From contig QKWP01000058.1 of assembly GCA_003550325.1 (NCBI GenBank), positions 389,617 through 453,616 of the forward strand: DNA of 64,000 nt, given 5' to 3'. This document shows, piece after piece, positions 35,001 through 47,229 of the stretch. Position 1 is the first letter of the stretch; each line of letters starts with the position of its first letter. The DNA comes from Gigaspora rosea. Taxonomy: Eukaryota; Glomeromycota; Glomeromycetes; Diversisporales; Gigasporaceae. Position numbers and translations under genes: made by a program. The notes beneath the pieces were generated by a model, which searched no databases, had not been told where the DNA came from, and saw only the letters and a program-made list of their open reading frames with translations.

Positions 35001-36635
35001 TTAAATAATTTCATTTTTCTGATCTAAAAGAATTAATCCAAAATAATCCTTTGAAGCTTCTAATCCTTCATGAATAGAGTCCATTTTTGATAAAAATACA
35101 TCCTTTTGATCTATATTCCAATTTCCTTTTAATAACAATCTTGTTAATCCCCATTTTGTTGTTAATGCTTGCCATATTAAAGTATTCAATGTTATTCCAG
35201 AAAAAGTGTTATTTCTTTCATATATCTCCTTTATTGTAAAGGATACTAATATTAATAATGAAATAATGTTCATAAATAACCAAATATATAGTAAAGGCCA
35301 ATATTGTATAATTGTTACTTGATTGTCATTACATGACTTAATCAAAAATGTGTCATTGGTATATTGTAAGTAGTTAAGACGATATCCGTTTGTCAATATT
35401 CTATCCGTAAGAACTATAGATGATGCTGCTACATACTTAGCAAAATCCATTTCTAATCCAGAAATGTACCTTCCATCATATTTGTAAGGATCGATACCTG
35501 GATTTGAATTTCCATTAGATATAGTCAAAGCATCATAATTAAATCCGGTCATTTGAACACTTAATACTGCTGTATTTGTAGGACTAATAGGCCTTAAATT
35601 TTTTATTGAACTTTGTAGTGATTTATTTTTTTGAGTAATATCAACTAATCCAATTCTTGCTGTATAATTGCATTGCACAAGAGTTGCTATATTACTTTTT
35701 AAAGTATTTTGTGTATGATTCAGCCATCCTATGTTACCTTGAATCGTTTGGTCAGATAAAATAATAGCATAAATAATCGGTGAAACTTCAGAATTAGTCA
35801 AAACATATAATCCTTGATTATCCAAAACATTACTAGTTGTAGTAGCACTGAGTTTTATATTGCTATCTAAACTTGTCATATTTATGAATGGATAGGATAC
35901 CATCGATGCACCAGCAAATTTTTCAGTTGCAATACAGGAAGTATTGATGGCAATTGCACTTAGATTATAAATGCTCACCTCATCCGCAGAAAATAATAAA
36001 TCACTTCCAACATGAGCAGCAATAGCATATTTCGGATTTCCCAAAACTGTTATATTATTATCAATTCCATTTTTTACTATTGTAGTTGCTCTAACAATTC
36101 CTGCTGGAGAAAGACCACCCATAGCAAATGTATTTAAACCACAAGAAGATGGATCTGTGCAATTTATCAAAGCATGTGTTTTTTCTTGATTGTAGCTACA
36201 TTCACCTCTAGTTTGACCTGTGCTTATTCCTTTTGATAATCCCCATGCTGTAGCTGTTGTCAATAAAGCAAACAATAAATATACCTTAACTTCGATCGAA
36301 TTTATATTTGTAATACATGATACAATCCCGGTTTGTATTGAGTCAATAGATTCTACTAGTCTTATTAATGATCCTCTGTTTCTTATGTTTTGCCATTTTC
36401 TTATTGTTAAATGAACAAATGTAATCGTTAAGATTGAAATTGTTACTTTATCAATTACTGATATTAAAAGAGAAACTGTTCCCACATCACTGGTTACATA
36501 TCCATTTCTAGTTATATAATGTATAGCAATGGATATTACTACAATTGTTATAAGGCACAAAATAACAAAGAATAGATTCCTTATTCTCTCAATATTCATA
36601 TTATAATAATAATTTCTTATAGAATATACATTCAA
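35001..36635 (-). CDS. Multi-pass membrane protein, unknown function
   Basis: A single uninterrupted 544-codon frame. Predicted membrane segments by eye: residues 20-41, 52-77 and 116-134, then a large loop of about 300 residues, then 442-464, and a cytosolic-like tail. The loop has about nine N-glycosylation sequons (NCT, NNIT, NLS, NTS, NMT, NHT, NYT, NKS, NDT) and several Cys, so it probably faces outside or the lumen. Three N-terminal segments, a long glycosylated loop and one late segment recall the DUF3176-type fungal membrane proteins, but I do not claim membership. Met13 is an alternative start. It is the only intact gene between the two cassette copies and is intronless, unlike its neighbours. 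Confidence 0.8.
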   Translation of the reverse strand: MNVYSIRNYYYNMNIERIRNLFFVILCLITIVVISIAIHYITRNGYVTSDVGTVSLLISVIDKVTISILTITFVHLTIRKWQNIRNRGSLIRLVESIDSIQTGIVSCITNINSIEVKVYLLFALLTTATAWGLSKGISTGQTRGECSYNQEKTHALINCTDPSSCGLNTFAMGGLSPAGIVRATTIVKNGIDNNITVLGNPKYAIAAHVGSDLLFSADEVSIYNLSAIAINTSCIATEKFAGASMVSYPFINMTSLDSNIKLSATTTSNVLDNQGLYVLTNSEVSPIIYAIILSDQTIQGNIGWLNHTQNTLKSNIATLVQCNYTARIGLVDITQKNKSLQSSIKNLRPISPTNTAVLSVQMTGFNYDALTISNGNSNPGIDPYKYDGRYISGLEMDFAKYVAASSIVLTDRILTNGYRLNYLQYTNDTFLIKSCNDNQVTIIQYWPLLYIWLFMNIISLLILVSFTIKEIYERNNTFSGITLNTLIWQALTTKWGLTRLLLKGNWNIDQKDVFLSKMDSIHEGLEASKDYFGLILLDQKNEII

Positions 36636-37775
36636 CTCTGGATGTTGCGAACCTTTTTATAAAGAACTTTGGGTATATACCGAACTCCAAACTTTAAAAT
36701 TTATATGGTTCTGTACAAAAAGAGTTTTTATGTCTTAAGAAACGTGGTATTTCTATAATGTCCAGGACACCAGTTCTTTACTTGAAAAGTTGACAATCTA
36801 TTGCCCGGGGTGCATTATGTTAGCTCGATTGTTGATCAGCTATCTGTTTATATACAATAAATATTAAGGAGTGAAACATCAACCTAATCTGTAATGGGAA
36901 ATTCGGCTGTTTTTCATCATATGATCAACACAGATTCATATGATTGCTACAAAGGTTTAAATCAATAAATAATATAGTAATATGATTCTGTAAAGTGTAA
37001 TCATCTCGTTCTGTGCTAAGCTGTAATTGGAGATTTGAAGAATATAACTGAAATCAATTGCGAATAAGTCATCTGCAACTCGGTATAGTAAAACCTTTTT
37101 AAATGCACTCAGTTAATATTGCATATTAATACAATCTAATTTTAATATACATTTAGCCGTGGCCTCTTTCGTAAAAGCAAATCGAATAAACTTCTTATTT
37201 ATCGTTATTCTTATCCTAGTTTTGATTGAATACGAAGCATTTAATTATCATCATCCCCATTCACCCGAATTTATTAAAGAGGCAATTCGAGTGTAACTAA
37301 CAATAAATCCCAATTTGAGAAGTTCTTCGTGGTTCTGCTGATGATATTATTTCGTGATATTGTCAAGATATTGAAGTAACGTAGATATGATTATACGACT
37401 ATAATTTTAGTTTGAAACCAGAGGTGCCTTATTATTCTTATTTAGTAGAGCTTCGCCTCGAGCTAAACCCAAATTTGCATTTTTTTTTGGTTTCATGTCG
37501 ATCAATGCGCATTTAGGATTCCGGTGTCACGACTCGGGGAGAGACTTATTAAAATCGTTTCCGAGTTTAGCAATAAGCCGTGATCATTAAAATATTAAAA
37601 GAATATTTATAAAGGAGGGCTAATTTATTATATTTATTAAATGAACCTATTTACAAGAATTAATCTCCTCCCTCTGGTGAAAGCCATTCTCTTAAATACA
37701 TAGTTTCTACTACCATTTCCATAATAGAAATGAACTTGCTATGAACGAAATACAGATTATGAAATAATAATAATT
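36636..37775. other. Non-coding
   Basis: No frame or RNA gene supported. It includes the likely upstream region of the membrane-protein gene (minus strand). Confidence 0.4.
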
Positions 37776-37954
37776 GTCGCGGCTGAAGCTGGAATTAGGG
37801 ACCTTGATTTAAAGATATAAGCCCTACTATACTCTATTATTAAACCTAACCCTAAACCTAATCTAACCCTATAAAACAACCCCTAACAAAAGACCCAAAA
37901 AATTTTTGAAAATTACATATTAAAATAATTAAAATTTCCAACTTCAGCCGCAAC
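37776..37954. mobile_element. 179-bp TIR element, family member 2
   Basis: TIR GTCGCGGCTGAAGCTGGAA against TTCCAACTTCAGCCGCAAC, flanked by the direct repeat AATAATT (37769-37775, 37955-37961). Same family as 14867-15092 but with a different 7-bp flank, as expected for a target duplication. Confidence 0.75.
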
Positions 37955-38310
37955 AATAATTAACAAATGATTGTGAAAACAATGTAATGAATTGTAAAAT
38001 ATAGTAATGGTAAGGTTTGTTAAAAATAAAGAAATGTGGTAATCGGAGTAGGACCGTCCCAAATATGGAAACCCATGGTTGATTCAGGACCGCAGATATA
38101 TGACCAATCAAAATCTACAGGTCCAAATATGAAACATGTCACGTTGAGGATTGACGTATCCTTCCTATCCTATTGAATTTTTCTATTGAATTTTACAGGA
38201 GGGTGTCATGCGCTGAATAACAATATTTTTTATTTATTTATTTTTTTCTTTTGTTTTCTTTATTTGGTTAGTTTTGTATCGTGTTTTATTATGGGAAATG
38301 ATTTGCGAGT

Positions 38311-38430
38311 GATCAAAGCTCCGATCTGGGGATCAAAGCTCCAGTCTGGTGATCAGAGCTCCAAACGAGCGATTGAAGCTCCAGACGAGTGATTAAATCT
38401 CCAATCGAGAGATTGAAACTTCCATCAATT
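38311..38430 (+). repeat. 20-bp minisatellite, six copies
   Basis: Units of the form GATCAAAGCTCCAGTCTGGT with a constant 20-bp period, diverging toward the right. Confidence 0.8.
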
Positions 38431-38526
38431 GATTAGGATCAAGAGTTAGAAGTAGAAAGTATAAATAGGATGGGCTTTAGTATAATGGGACAATTATCGC
38501 TTGCGGTCATTTGCAATTTAGTTGCA

Positions 38527-38776
38527 TTAGGCCGTTCGAAGTTGATTCTTTGGTTAACATCACTTTCCCAGGACTCATGGGAGGGGGGGGGAGGGGGGTA
38601 AAATGAAACGAACATATGAAACGAACATATAGAAATGAAGCAATTTCATTGGTTGATGTAAATCAGGTGACTGGTGAGAGTCATTCAGCGTTTTGATTGG
38701 CTGTTCATTTTTCGGGGGAGTGGGGAGACTTCAGCTGGGGGTGATGTTAACTGAAAAATTAACTTCAAACGTCCTT
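38527..38776. mobile_element. TTA-flanked MITE
   Basis: The left GGCCGTTCGAAGTTGATTC...GGTTAACATCAC is mirrored by the right GTGATGTTAAC...TTAACTTCAAACG, with TTA at both borders. An all-G run (near 38581) and CATATGAAACGAA direct repeats are inside. Confidence 0.6.
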
Positions 38777-39259
38777 AAAGGAGCAAAAATCGGTATATAA
38801 TTAATTTATTATAAAAAGGATTTTATCCGATAAAAAGAACTTCGTACGTATGTACAATTTTTACAGGCAAAATTCTCGTGATCTATTGGGTCGAGCGAAA
38901 GAAGCAATAGATAGGCTTAACAAAAGTAGAATCACAGAAAACCAATATAAAAAAATTTTTTTAATAAGTCTAGTACTTAAGGATTTCGTAGGAGCTCAAT
39001 CCTGAGCAAATTTTGTCCCGAATGATTCCGTAAAAGCTAAATGTTTATTCAAATATTTCTTCTCGTTAATACTAGTTTTCTAGCTCTTCACAATCGAACA
39101 AAAAGCACTTCGGAAGCTCTTTATTCAGCAGTTTTTTTGTTGAATCGTTTTATTGCAAACTGAAATAAACATATATGAGAGGACAGCAAATAGGAATTAA
39201 AATTTTAGCTTTATTTTTTATTATTTATTTATTTATTTATAAGTTTTTATTTGTTTTTT

Positions 39260-39777
39260 ATTTTTAAATTATTCGCGAAATAACGCAGAGTTATTTCGAG
39301 TTTCGGCCTGAATTAATCTTAATTTAGGCCGAAATTCGAAACCACGTTATTTCGTGGTTATGCAGTATTTATTTTTTTTTAATTTTTACCGGGGACATCA
39401 AAGAGGAAGGGGAGGGGTGATGTTAACCGAAAGCTTAACTTCAGACGGCCTTAGATAGGTTTTAGGTAGTAATATAATAAACAAAATTGCTTAAGATCAT
39501 CAAATTCTTAACTTGATTGGTCAGGTATCACGTGATTATGCTCCGCTTTAGACGACCCCCATATATAGAGCTAAGTACGTACGTTTGTACATACGTCAGC
39601 TACTAGTCATATCATGCACGAAGTAATAAATCGAATTTACATATTGAATTTGATTTCTAAATAATGATAATATTTCTTTATTTTTATTTTTTTTTCATAT
39701 GTTCATTTTACCCGGGGGCCGGGGGGACCATTAGGGGGGTGATGTTAACCAAAAAATTAACTTCAAACAGCCTTAGT
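39260..39777. repeat. Extra MITE ends and a GGCCGAAA hairpin
   Basis: The same right-end sequence GTGATGTTAACC...TTAACTTC...GCC followed by TTA recurs at about 39415-39455 and 39735-39777 without a matching left end nearby. A separate hairpin with TTTCGGCC/GGCCGAAA arms lies at about 39260-39365. Near 39525-39565 is a TCACGTGATT...CTTTAGACG word shared with 62700-62730. Confidence 0.5.
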
Positions 39778-41019
39778 ACCGAAGTGTAGTCCATTGTATG
39801 TGATATACCTAAAATATTAATAAATAAACCCTCGCATGCTACATTTAAAAATTTTGGTCCTTACATTTTGTTAAATTTCCAAGTTGAAATTTACTATATA
39901 CCTTAAAGTTTCAACGAGTGCACAACACGTGATATAATTCGTCCCGTGATATGAAATCGACCCCAAAGCTAAACCGGATCAATTTCCCGCAGCTCTCCCA
40001 ATCGACCGTAACAAGGGTCGGATACGTCGGATATAGGTCGGCGTTTAGTCCTAGCTATTAGCAGGTTCTATAGCAGAATTATGAATGGATATGATTTCAT
40101 TAGCAAAATTTTTATGATCTTGGGGCAAATTTGATCGGTTCCGATCCAGCCGACCATGATTACGACGTACTCCGACGTATCCCGACCCGGAATTTTGGTG
40201 ACCCCCTTGTATGACTGTATGAGTTCTATCATGATGCTTGGTCATGCGATGTAATCTTTATAAAATTTGATTGGTTGTGTTAAATCAGCTAACTTTATAA
40301 GGATTATGTTCATCGCATGATTAATGTCAGTATTCAGTGATTAATAATCATGAATACTATAATTTTTAATTTTTTTAAACTAACTTAGTTCATTATACGA
40401 TATGAAATTAACTATGGATAACGTTAATAACATGCGTTAGTGAGCATGAAATAAATCAACTAAGTAATCAAAACTATGTCAGCTATATTGATCATTTTAC
40501 TATTATAAGATTGTTCTCAGTAAAATTAAACATGATCGATCTTAAACCTTATAATTATAAAGAAAAGCGTAAAATTCTAAAGTTTTCACACAAATATTTT
40601 ACTTATTTATCTAATTTCTTTCAGTTGAAACACTCCGTCAGAGCTATCTCAAAAAGTAACTATGTTGGTATTTTTTGCGAAGATCTAGTTAAATTTTGAC
40701 TTCAAGGTTAAGTCATTTCGTTCTAATTTATGAAATTTAGAACGCTCTGCAAGACGAATGCCCAAAACTTACATGTTAATAGAGAATTTTGAAATATAGG
40801 TTTATTTTTAGATATTTTATAAACAACTTGTGAAAAGGTAATTCCATGTCTCAATAATGAGTTGAAACATTTAGAATATTCGCTTAATAATAATGATTCA
40901 AATATTAGTTATTATCTATTATCGAAAATTAATATTTGTGTAACACAAAAATCTGCAATATATCTAATTCTATAGTTTGCTGAAATAGTTTTGATTACTT
41001 AGTTGATTTATCACCCTAA
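39778..41019. other. Non-coding
   Basis: Nothing supported beyond short chance frames. Confidence 0.35.
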
Positions 41020-42130
41020 TGAAATGTGTACCATCAGAATAGTAAGTTTTGATACAGAATTTTTTACAGTACAAACCATAATAATTCCAACGCAAACTAA
41101 TTCAACCACATATTGCGATTATTATAATAGCGAGTTTTGTATGAAAATTTTTTTACAGTGATTCATAATATAAATAAATCACAGTAATTTCAATACAAAC
41201 TCAACCTTAACTGTGTAATATGTGTTGAATAGGTACGTAACAGTAAAGAAATTACATAATTCTAATACAAGCTAACTCACCTTTTCATCATTATCAGAAT
41301 AGAAAGTTCTGTAGCAACAAATGTTTACAGGCTCACGATAGAAATTGTGATGATTCTAATGCATGCCAACTCGACCGCATAGAAAATACAAGACAATTCC
41401 AATGCAACCTATCTCAAGCCAATACTGTGGTCACCCAAATAGCGAGTTTTTATAACAGAATTTTTTACAGTAACTCATGTCAAAAATCACAATAATAATT
41501 CACTCAACATTAATCGCATATTGTAGTCACCAAAATAGTGAGGCTTTGCAACAGAATTTTTACGAAAAAAAATAATAACTTCACTGCAAACTAATCCACA
41601 TGAAAATGATTATAATTCTAATGCAAGCTAACTCAACTACATCTTGGTCGTCAGAATAGCGGGTAAGTATTACAGAATTTTATGTAACTCATAGGAGAAA
41701 CCATGAAAATTCTAATGCAACTTACGCGACCTTAATCACATACTGAGGTTACTGGAATAGCAAATAATTTCTAAAAAAAAAAGATTGTTTTATCATAGCT
41801 CGAATGAAAATCAGGGTAATACAAACAAACTCAATTTTAACCATTGTGTACTGTACTGTCGCCTTTCCGATTTAGTAGGATTGATTACTATGTGATTTTT
41901 ACGAGCTCCGTGAGTCCCACGATTACAATACGGGCAATCATCTAAATTCGGTACTCATGCACTTCACAAAAAATCACAAGCTAATCAAATCCAACTTGGT
42001 AGAAAAGAACGATAATAAGTTCTGTAACAAAATGTTTTACGGTAATTCATAATAGAAACTGCAGTAAGTTATTGCAAACCAGCTCAGCCTTAACAACATA
42101 CCTTGTTTCACTTAAATAACAAGTAAGTTA
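41020..42130. repeat. Degenerate tandem satellite, about 105-125 bp units
   Basis: A recurring pattern reads TCAGAATAGCGAGTTTTG, then ACAGAATTTTTTACAGTAA, then CATAATAGAAA, then AATTCTAATGCAAACTAACTC and a spacer ending in ACATATTG. It returns near 41035, 41130, 41230, 41297, 41437, 41528, 41652, 41757, 42010 and 42118. Copies are strongly diverged with small indels. Confidence 0.65.
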
Positions 42131-42325
42131 TTTCCATTCACTTATTTGTAAGTCAATAATTATTACGTTATTAATATATCTTAATTTAGTAGTAACAAGT
42201 TATTTATTAATTAAAATATTGAATAGCTATTTATTACTGGAAATAAACTTAACATTTGATGATGTTATTTAACAGGGGCGCCCTGTTCTATTCTTGTACT
42301 ATATAAATCAAATTATGTGGTATCA

Positions 42326-42802
42326 TAGAATTCTAATAATAAAATTTTAAGTAATTGTGCCCTGATCAAATAATCGATGCATTTTTATATATAAAATTGG
42401 GTCGCATTGTTTTAGATGCACAGGTTGCTTTTTTTTTTCTCTCAAAAACTTCAATACGAATAGATTCATGTTTCCTTTTGACTACGAAGTTCCAGAAATG
42501 TTTTTACATTATATATGGTAGATTTTTATTGAAAGATATTTCAAGTATATCTTTATTTGAGTGACCCAAATAAAGATATACTTAATTAAAATATCTTTCA
42601 ATAAAAATCTACCATATGTAATGTAAAGAAAATTTCTGTAACTTCGTAGTCATAAGGAAACATGAATCTATTCGTATTGAAGTTTTTGAGAGAAAAAAAG
42701 AAACCAACGTGTGCATCTAAAACAATGCGACCCAATTTTATATATAAAAATGCATCGATTAGTGCACAATCACTTAAAAATCTGTTATATTAGAATTTCT
42801 AA
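42326..42802. mobile_element. Long foldback element
   Basis: Two arms of about 235 bp mirror each other around about 42565. For example AATCGATGCATTTTTATATA occurs near 42371 and its inverse near 42740, and AAAGATATTTCAAG/ATATCTTTCAATAA lie near the centre. The frame seen in the left arm is just the arm sequence. Confidence 0.8.
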
Positions 42803-42862
42803 TTTACATAGTATACGTCGATCCCCAATGTCACGTGTTGATCAGCCAAAAGATCAAAAGTT

Positions 42863-43110
42863 AATGAATCGAAGCGAAAGTTAAAAAAAATTTAATTAAA
42901 ACTCATATTTAAAGTCTAAGAAAAATACTATCATATGTCTTTACAACATAAAAATAATACATGTCTTTGTTAATTTAGATAATTTGAATGAATCGAAGCG
43001 AAAGTTAAAAAAAAATTAATTAAAACTCATATTTAAAGTCTAAGAAAAATACTATAATATGTTTTTACAACATAAATATTACATGTCTTTATTAATTTAG
43101 ATAATTTGTT
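42863..43110. repeat. 124-bp tandem duplication
   Basis: AATGAATCGAAGCGAAAGTT begins at 42863 and 42987, and the rest of each unit is nearly identical. Confidence 0.85.
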
Positions 43111-43895
43111 AACTAATCTACTATTAGTGACAAAATCGTCATAGTTTCTTATACAATATCTTAAATATATATCGAATTTAGAACCCAAATATCTTGTACA
43201 ATCTTTATTACACACCTATTCCATTAAAAAAAAATCTTTTGACGTTGATATATACACAAACACATTTTAAGTTTCTCTTCGAATCTAAATTTTAGCTATA
43301 CGTACTATTATATATATATAATTTTATATCATTTTTTTTGAATACTTTTGTATAATGTATGCAACAAAAATTATACAAATTAAATGCTCTTTGCTCAAGT
43401 TACCATTGCTAAATTGTCAATCTAAATGTTTTTAACCTCTTTTTTTCGCAAAACCAACGAAATTTTGTTAAGGTAGTGGATTGAAGTTTCTTATATTTTT
43501 TATAACTTTGGCAAAAAAATCGAATTATGAAAGTTTGTGGATTCAGATGGATTTAGCGAATATGTTGTAGGTCAGAGCGAAGCCTTTCAAGTTTGCTTTA
43601 GTGAACCTTATTATGGAGTTAGGTTACCCTAGCTTCCGAAAAAAGTATTGTAGAACGTATAAAAAATTTTTTCAATTGGATCGTCCGTGTAACAGGACGG
43701 TGACTTTGGTCACGTTTTTGGGCAACAACACTTGATCCCGTGGCTGCGATAGGCGTTACACGTCCATGCTTTAATAAATATACTTTTCTATTTCGCACAA
43801 CATTGCACATACATATATAAGTATATATCGGCTGTATGTTTGATTTTCATACGTACGTACGTACGTACGTAAATTTTTTTGCCATTATTAAAAAT
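43111..43895. promoter_or_regulatory. Upstream region of the intact kinase gene
   Basis: Non-coding, AT-rich, with an (ACGT)5 run at 43851-43870 just before the start. I can name no transcription-factor motif. Confidence 0.35.
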
Positions 43896-46800
43896 ATGTC
43901 AGAACAGGTCAAAGACTATGATTACCGCGAATTTAATATATTGGAGAAAATTGGTGAAGGCGCATATGGAAAAATATATAAAGCTAAATGGAAAGAGGAA
44001 GTAGTTGCTCTCAAATTATCAAAACCCAATCGAGATAAAAAGTACATAATTAAAGAGGTATTAACATATAATTATAATGCAGTAATGTAATTAAACTACT
44101 GAATTCAATATTTAAAAAATTTTATTATTATTAAATTATGCAGCTACAACTTTTTAGAACTTTTGATTATCATGACAACATTGTTAAATTCTATGGAACC
44201 ACCAAAGGTAATCAATATTTAAATTGAAAATTGCTGATGTTTTTTGAATTGTAATAAATTTATCTAACAAAGTTTATAATTTTTAATCTGAAATAAATGA
44301 AAGATGGGGAAAATCAAATCAACTTCATTCTAGAATACGCAGAAGACGGAAACTTAAGGGACTATTTAGATAAAAATAAAAATTTAGGATGGTCCGATAA
44401 ATTAAATATCGCGAAAAAAATAGCTGAAGGATTAAATTTTTTACACAGCAATGGAATTATTCACAGAGATTTTGTAAATATTTTCTTCTGCCTTACATGA
44501 TTATAAATTTATTTTCGTTAACCAACAATATATATTCCATAATATGCTTAGCATTCAAAAAATATCTTGATTCATAAAGGACAAGTTAGGATTGCCGATT
44601 TTGGATTATCCGAACATGAAAATGTGGAACTTGAAGCAACATCTTCTTTTGGAATGCCTGCATACATTGACCCTCATAGTATTGAAAATTCTAAATCTAA
44701 TTATATTTCTAAGAAATCTGACATTTACAGCTTTGGAGTCATTCTTTGGGAAATTTCTAGTTGTCGACAACCTTTTGAAGGCATTGATCGATATTATGTT
44801 ATATGTAAGATTCGTGAAGGAATGAGGGAACAGCCAGTAAACGGCACGCCAAAAAGATATATGTTACTCTATGTCAATTGTTGGAATGATGATCCTGAAA
44901 AACGACCAGAAACTAGTTTAGTTCTTGAGACTCTTCAAGAATTAGTTAAAGATTATGACCCAACGATTGAAAAAATAATCCATGTAAACATTAATTCATC
45001 TACTAAATCATATAAATTCATTTTGTCAAATGAGGAAAAACTTGATAACGTACGAAAGATGATTTTAAATGAAAAAGAGACTAATGAAATACAATTTGAT
45101 TATTTTGTTGGTAAAAACAATGAACCAATTATTCATGAAGAAGAACCTAATATATCTTTAGAGTCAATTTTACGACCTTCTATTAGTCTAGATTGTTTTG
45201 ATATCCAAATAGTTGATATTTGGACAAAATTAATAGAAATGATTGAACAAGGGTTTATATTCAAGAATGGTCTAGTTGAAAATGCACAAAAAATTGCATT
45301 CAAGATTAATATAAATAAGATAAAATCAAAAATATTCAAGGGTAATGAAAATAGAAATGTATCAGAAATTTTTAATCTTACTGATGAACAAAAAGAATTA
45401 TGCATGTGTGAATTAGACATTTTATGCAGCAGAAATCTTATTACATATAATAATTCAATCTTACCATGGCTTTCTATCTTTCTTGGAAAATCAAAAGAAG
45501 AAGCTTCTAAGCAAAAACTTAAGAATCAAATAATTACAGAAATTTTCTTTACAAAATTAAAAAGAACAGAAATTTTTATTTCAAGAGAGGATATAATCTT
45601 GGAAGAGGAATTTAAAACGAAAGTCGAAATGGCATTGAGTTCATGTAAAAATTATCATGAAATGATAGATGAACTTCGAGAAATAACAAAAGAATATGGT
45701 TGGTTTTATGCACATCATTTTGTTTTTGGAGGAGCTATAATAAAAGAAACAAATACCAGAAATTTAGGTAAGTAAATAATTATGAGAGACTAACGTGAGG
45801 TGGGCAAACATAAAATTGACCCCTAAAAGAAATATTTACCAAAATATATCTAATATCATAAATATAACTAATATCACAACTATAATTAAATTTCAGTCAC
45901 GACAATATTATTTGTGCCAATCTCACGTTGGAATTAATAAATTTTTGCCTTTTAAAACTCTAACAGTAAAATTTTTAAATAATATGTAGTTAATAGTTAT
46001 TCAAGAAATGTTGGTGGAGAACTTGGTAATAACCCTACTTTTATGTCATTTGCCGATTCACTTAAAGATTTTGAAAAATGGAAGATAATTGAATACAATG
46101 ATATTTGTCCAATATTTGATATATTGGATGATGATTTAAGAAAAAAGGTTTTGGATGTGTTAGGTTATCGAATTTTAAAAGGTACATATTTTATTATAAT
46201 TTTTATTACGATTTTATTTTGTCATATATTATCACCATTATTAATTTTTATTACTTATCTTAATTAAATAGCGGGTATCAAACAAATTTTTCCATTAAAT
46301 CATTTCTCTAAGAAAATTTCATATATTTACTCACTATCCCAACATTTGGGAGAATTAAGTAAAATTACAAATATTCAAGATTGTCATATATTTGCCACAA
46401 TAATGAACAAAAACGAAGGCGTTTTTTCTTTACGAATAGAATACATTAATAATGAAAATAGCCCAGTAATTGTAGTTCATAAAATCACAAAGAATAAACT
46501 TATTCAATATGAACATTTAAAAATTGGATGGATCATTGTTGGACAACCAAATAATTTTGATTTTGACTTTACTCAGACCGAATATCCTATAGTACTCAAA
46601 AGTAAAAAGTGCTCTATTTCTTCTAAAGAAGGCAAACATTATAAGGTAGAAATCCCCAAGCATGACGATTCCTATATATTGTGTACATGCGTACTTGAAA
46701 CTGCATCTAAAACAGTCAAAGAGACATTTGTCATTGGTTCACATATTATATCTTCTAGTAATTCAGCGTGCATATTTGTTCATGATCTTAAAGGTAATGC

Positions 46801-47229
46801 AATTAATGATGATGAACTTTTACAAAGGCTAAAATTGTTTTTTTGGTAATTTCTTTCTTATAATATTTGTCAATGTGTTAATATATTACATAATACTAAC
46901 TAACTTTTCTATACTTTTTTTGCAGCACTATCGAAACTAATCAAGAATGCAATGCTGGTCAATTGAATATTAAATGGATAGAGAGCAAAACTGAATCAAA
47001 CGTATTTCATGGGACAGAAAAAGAGAATGTTAACGTTTTTCCTGGAAATAAAAATCTTGGACAAGCAGAAATTTTAAATAATGAAAAACTGATATTAGTG
47101 AACCAGCTTTTTGAAAATTGTTGTAATCACGGTTTTCTCAATATCAATTCGAATGAAATTATTTATAAAGCTTTGAGTACACCATCATTGGAATCTGAAA
47201 AAATAGAATACTTTTTGGTCAAATTATGA
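43896..47229 (+). CDS. Protein kinase fused to a MACPF-like region (K2)
   Basis: Seven exons: 43896-44057, 44144-44207, 44304-44473, 44552-45767, 45990-46181, 46272-46845, 46926-47229, giving about 893 residues with all phases agreeing. Residues 13 to about 280 form a TKL-like kinase: glycine loop G20-E-G-A-Y-G25, Lys40, HRD 129-131, Asn136, DFG 148-150 and a SDIYSFGVILWE helix. The APE-position Glu is absent (AYIDPH). Residues from about 330 carry the MACPF-like region with Y514-G-W-F-Y-x6-G-G526. The next exon has an RNVGG strand and WKIIEYNDI...LDDDLRKKV. A C-terminal region has GWIIVGQP and HGFLNI. The known role of MACPF proteins is membrane pores; here that is inference. The start is the Met of MSEQ, and an in-frame codon upstream (43836) is less likely. 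Neighbours are M2 and P2. Confidence 0.85.

Noticed and set aside
42355-42564. 69-codon frame
   Set aside because: It is one arm of the 42326-42802 foldback.
43619-43810. 63-codon minus-strand frame upstream of K2
   Set aside because: No domain, no splice context, and no support from the homologous upstream region of K1.
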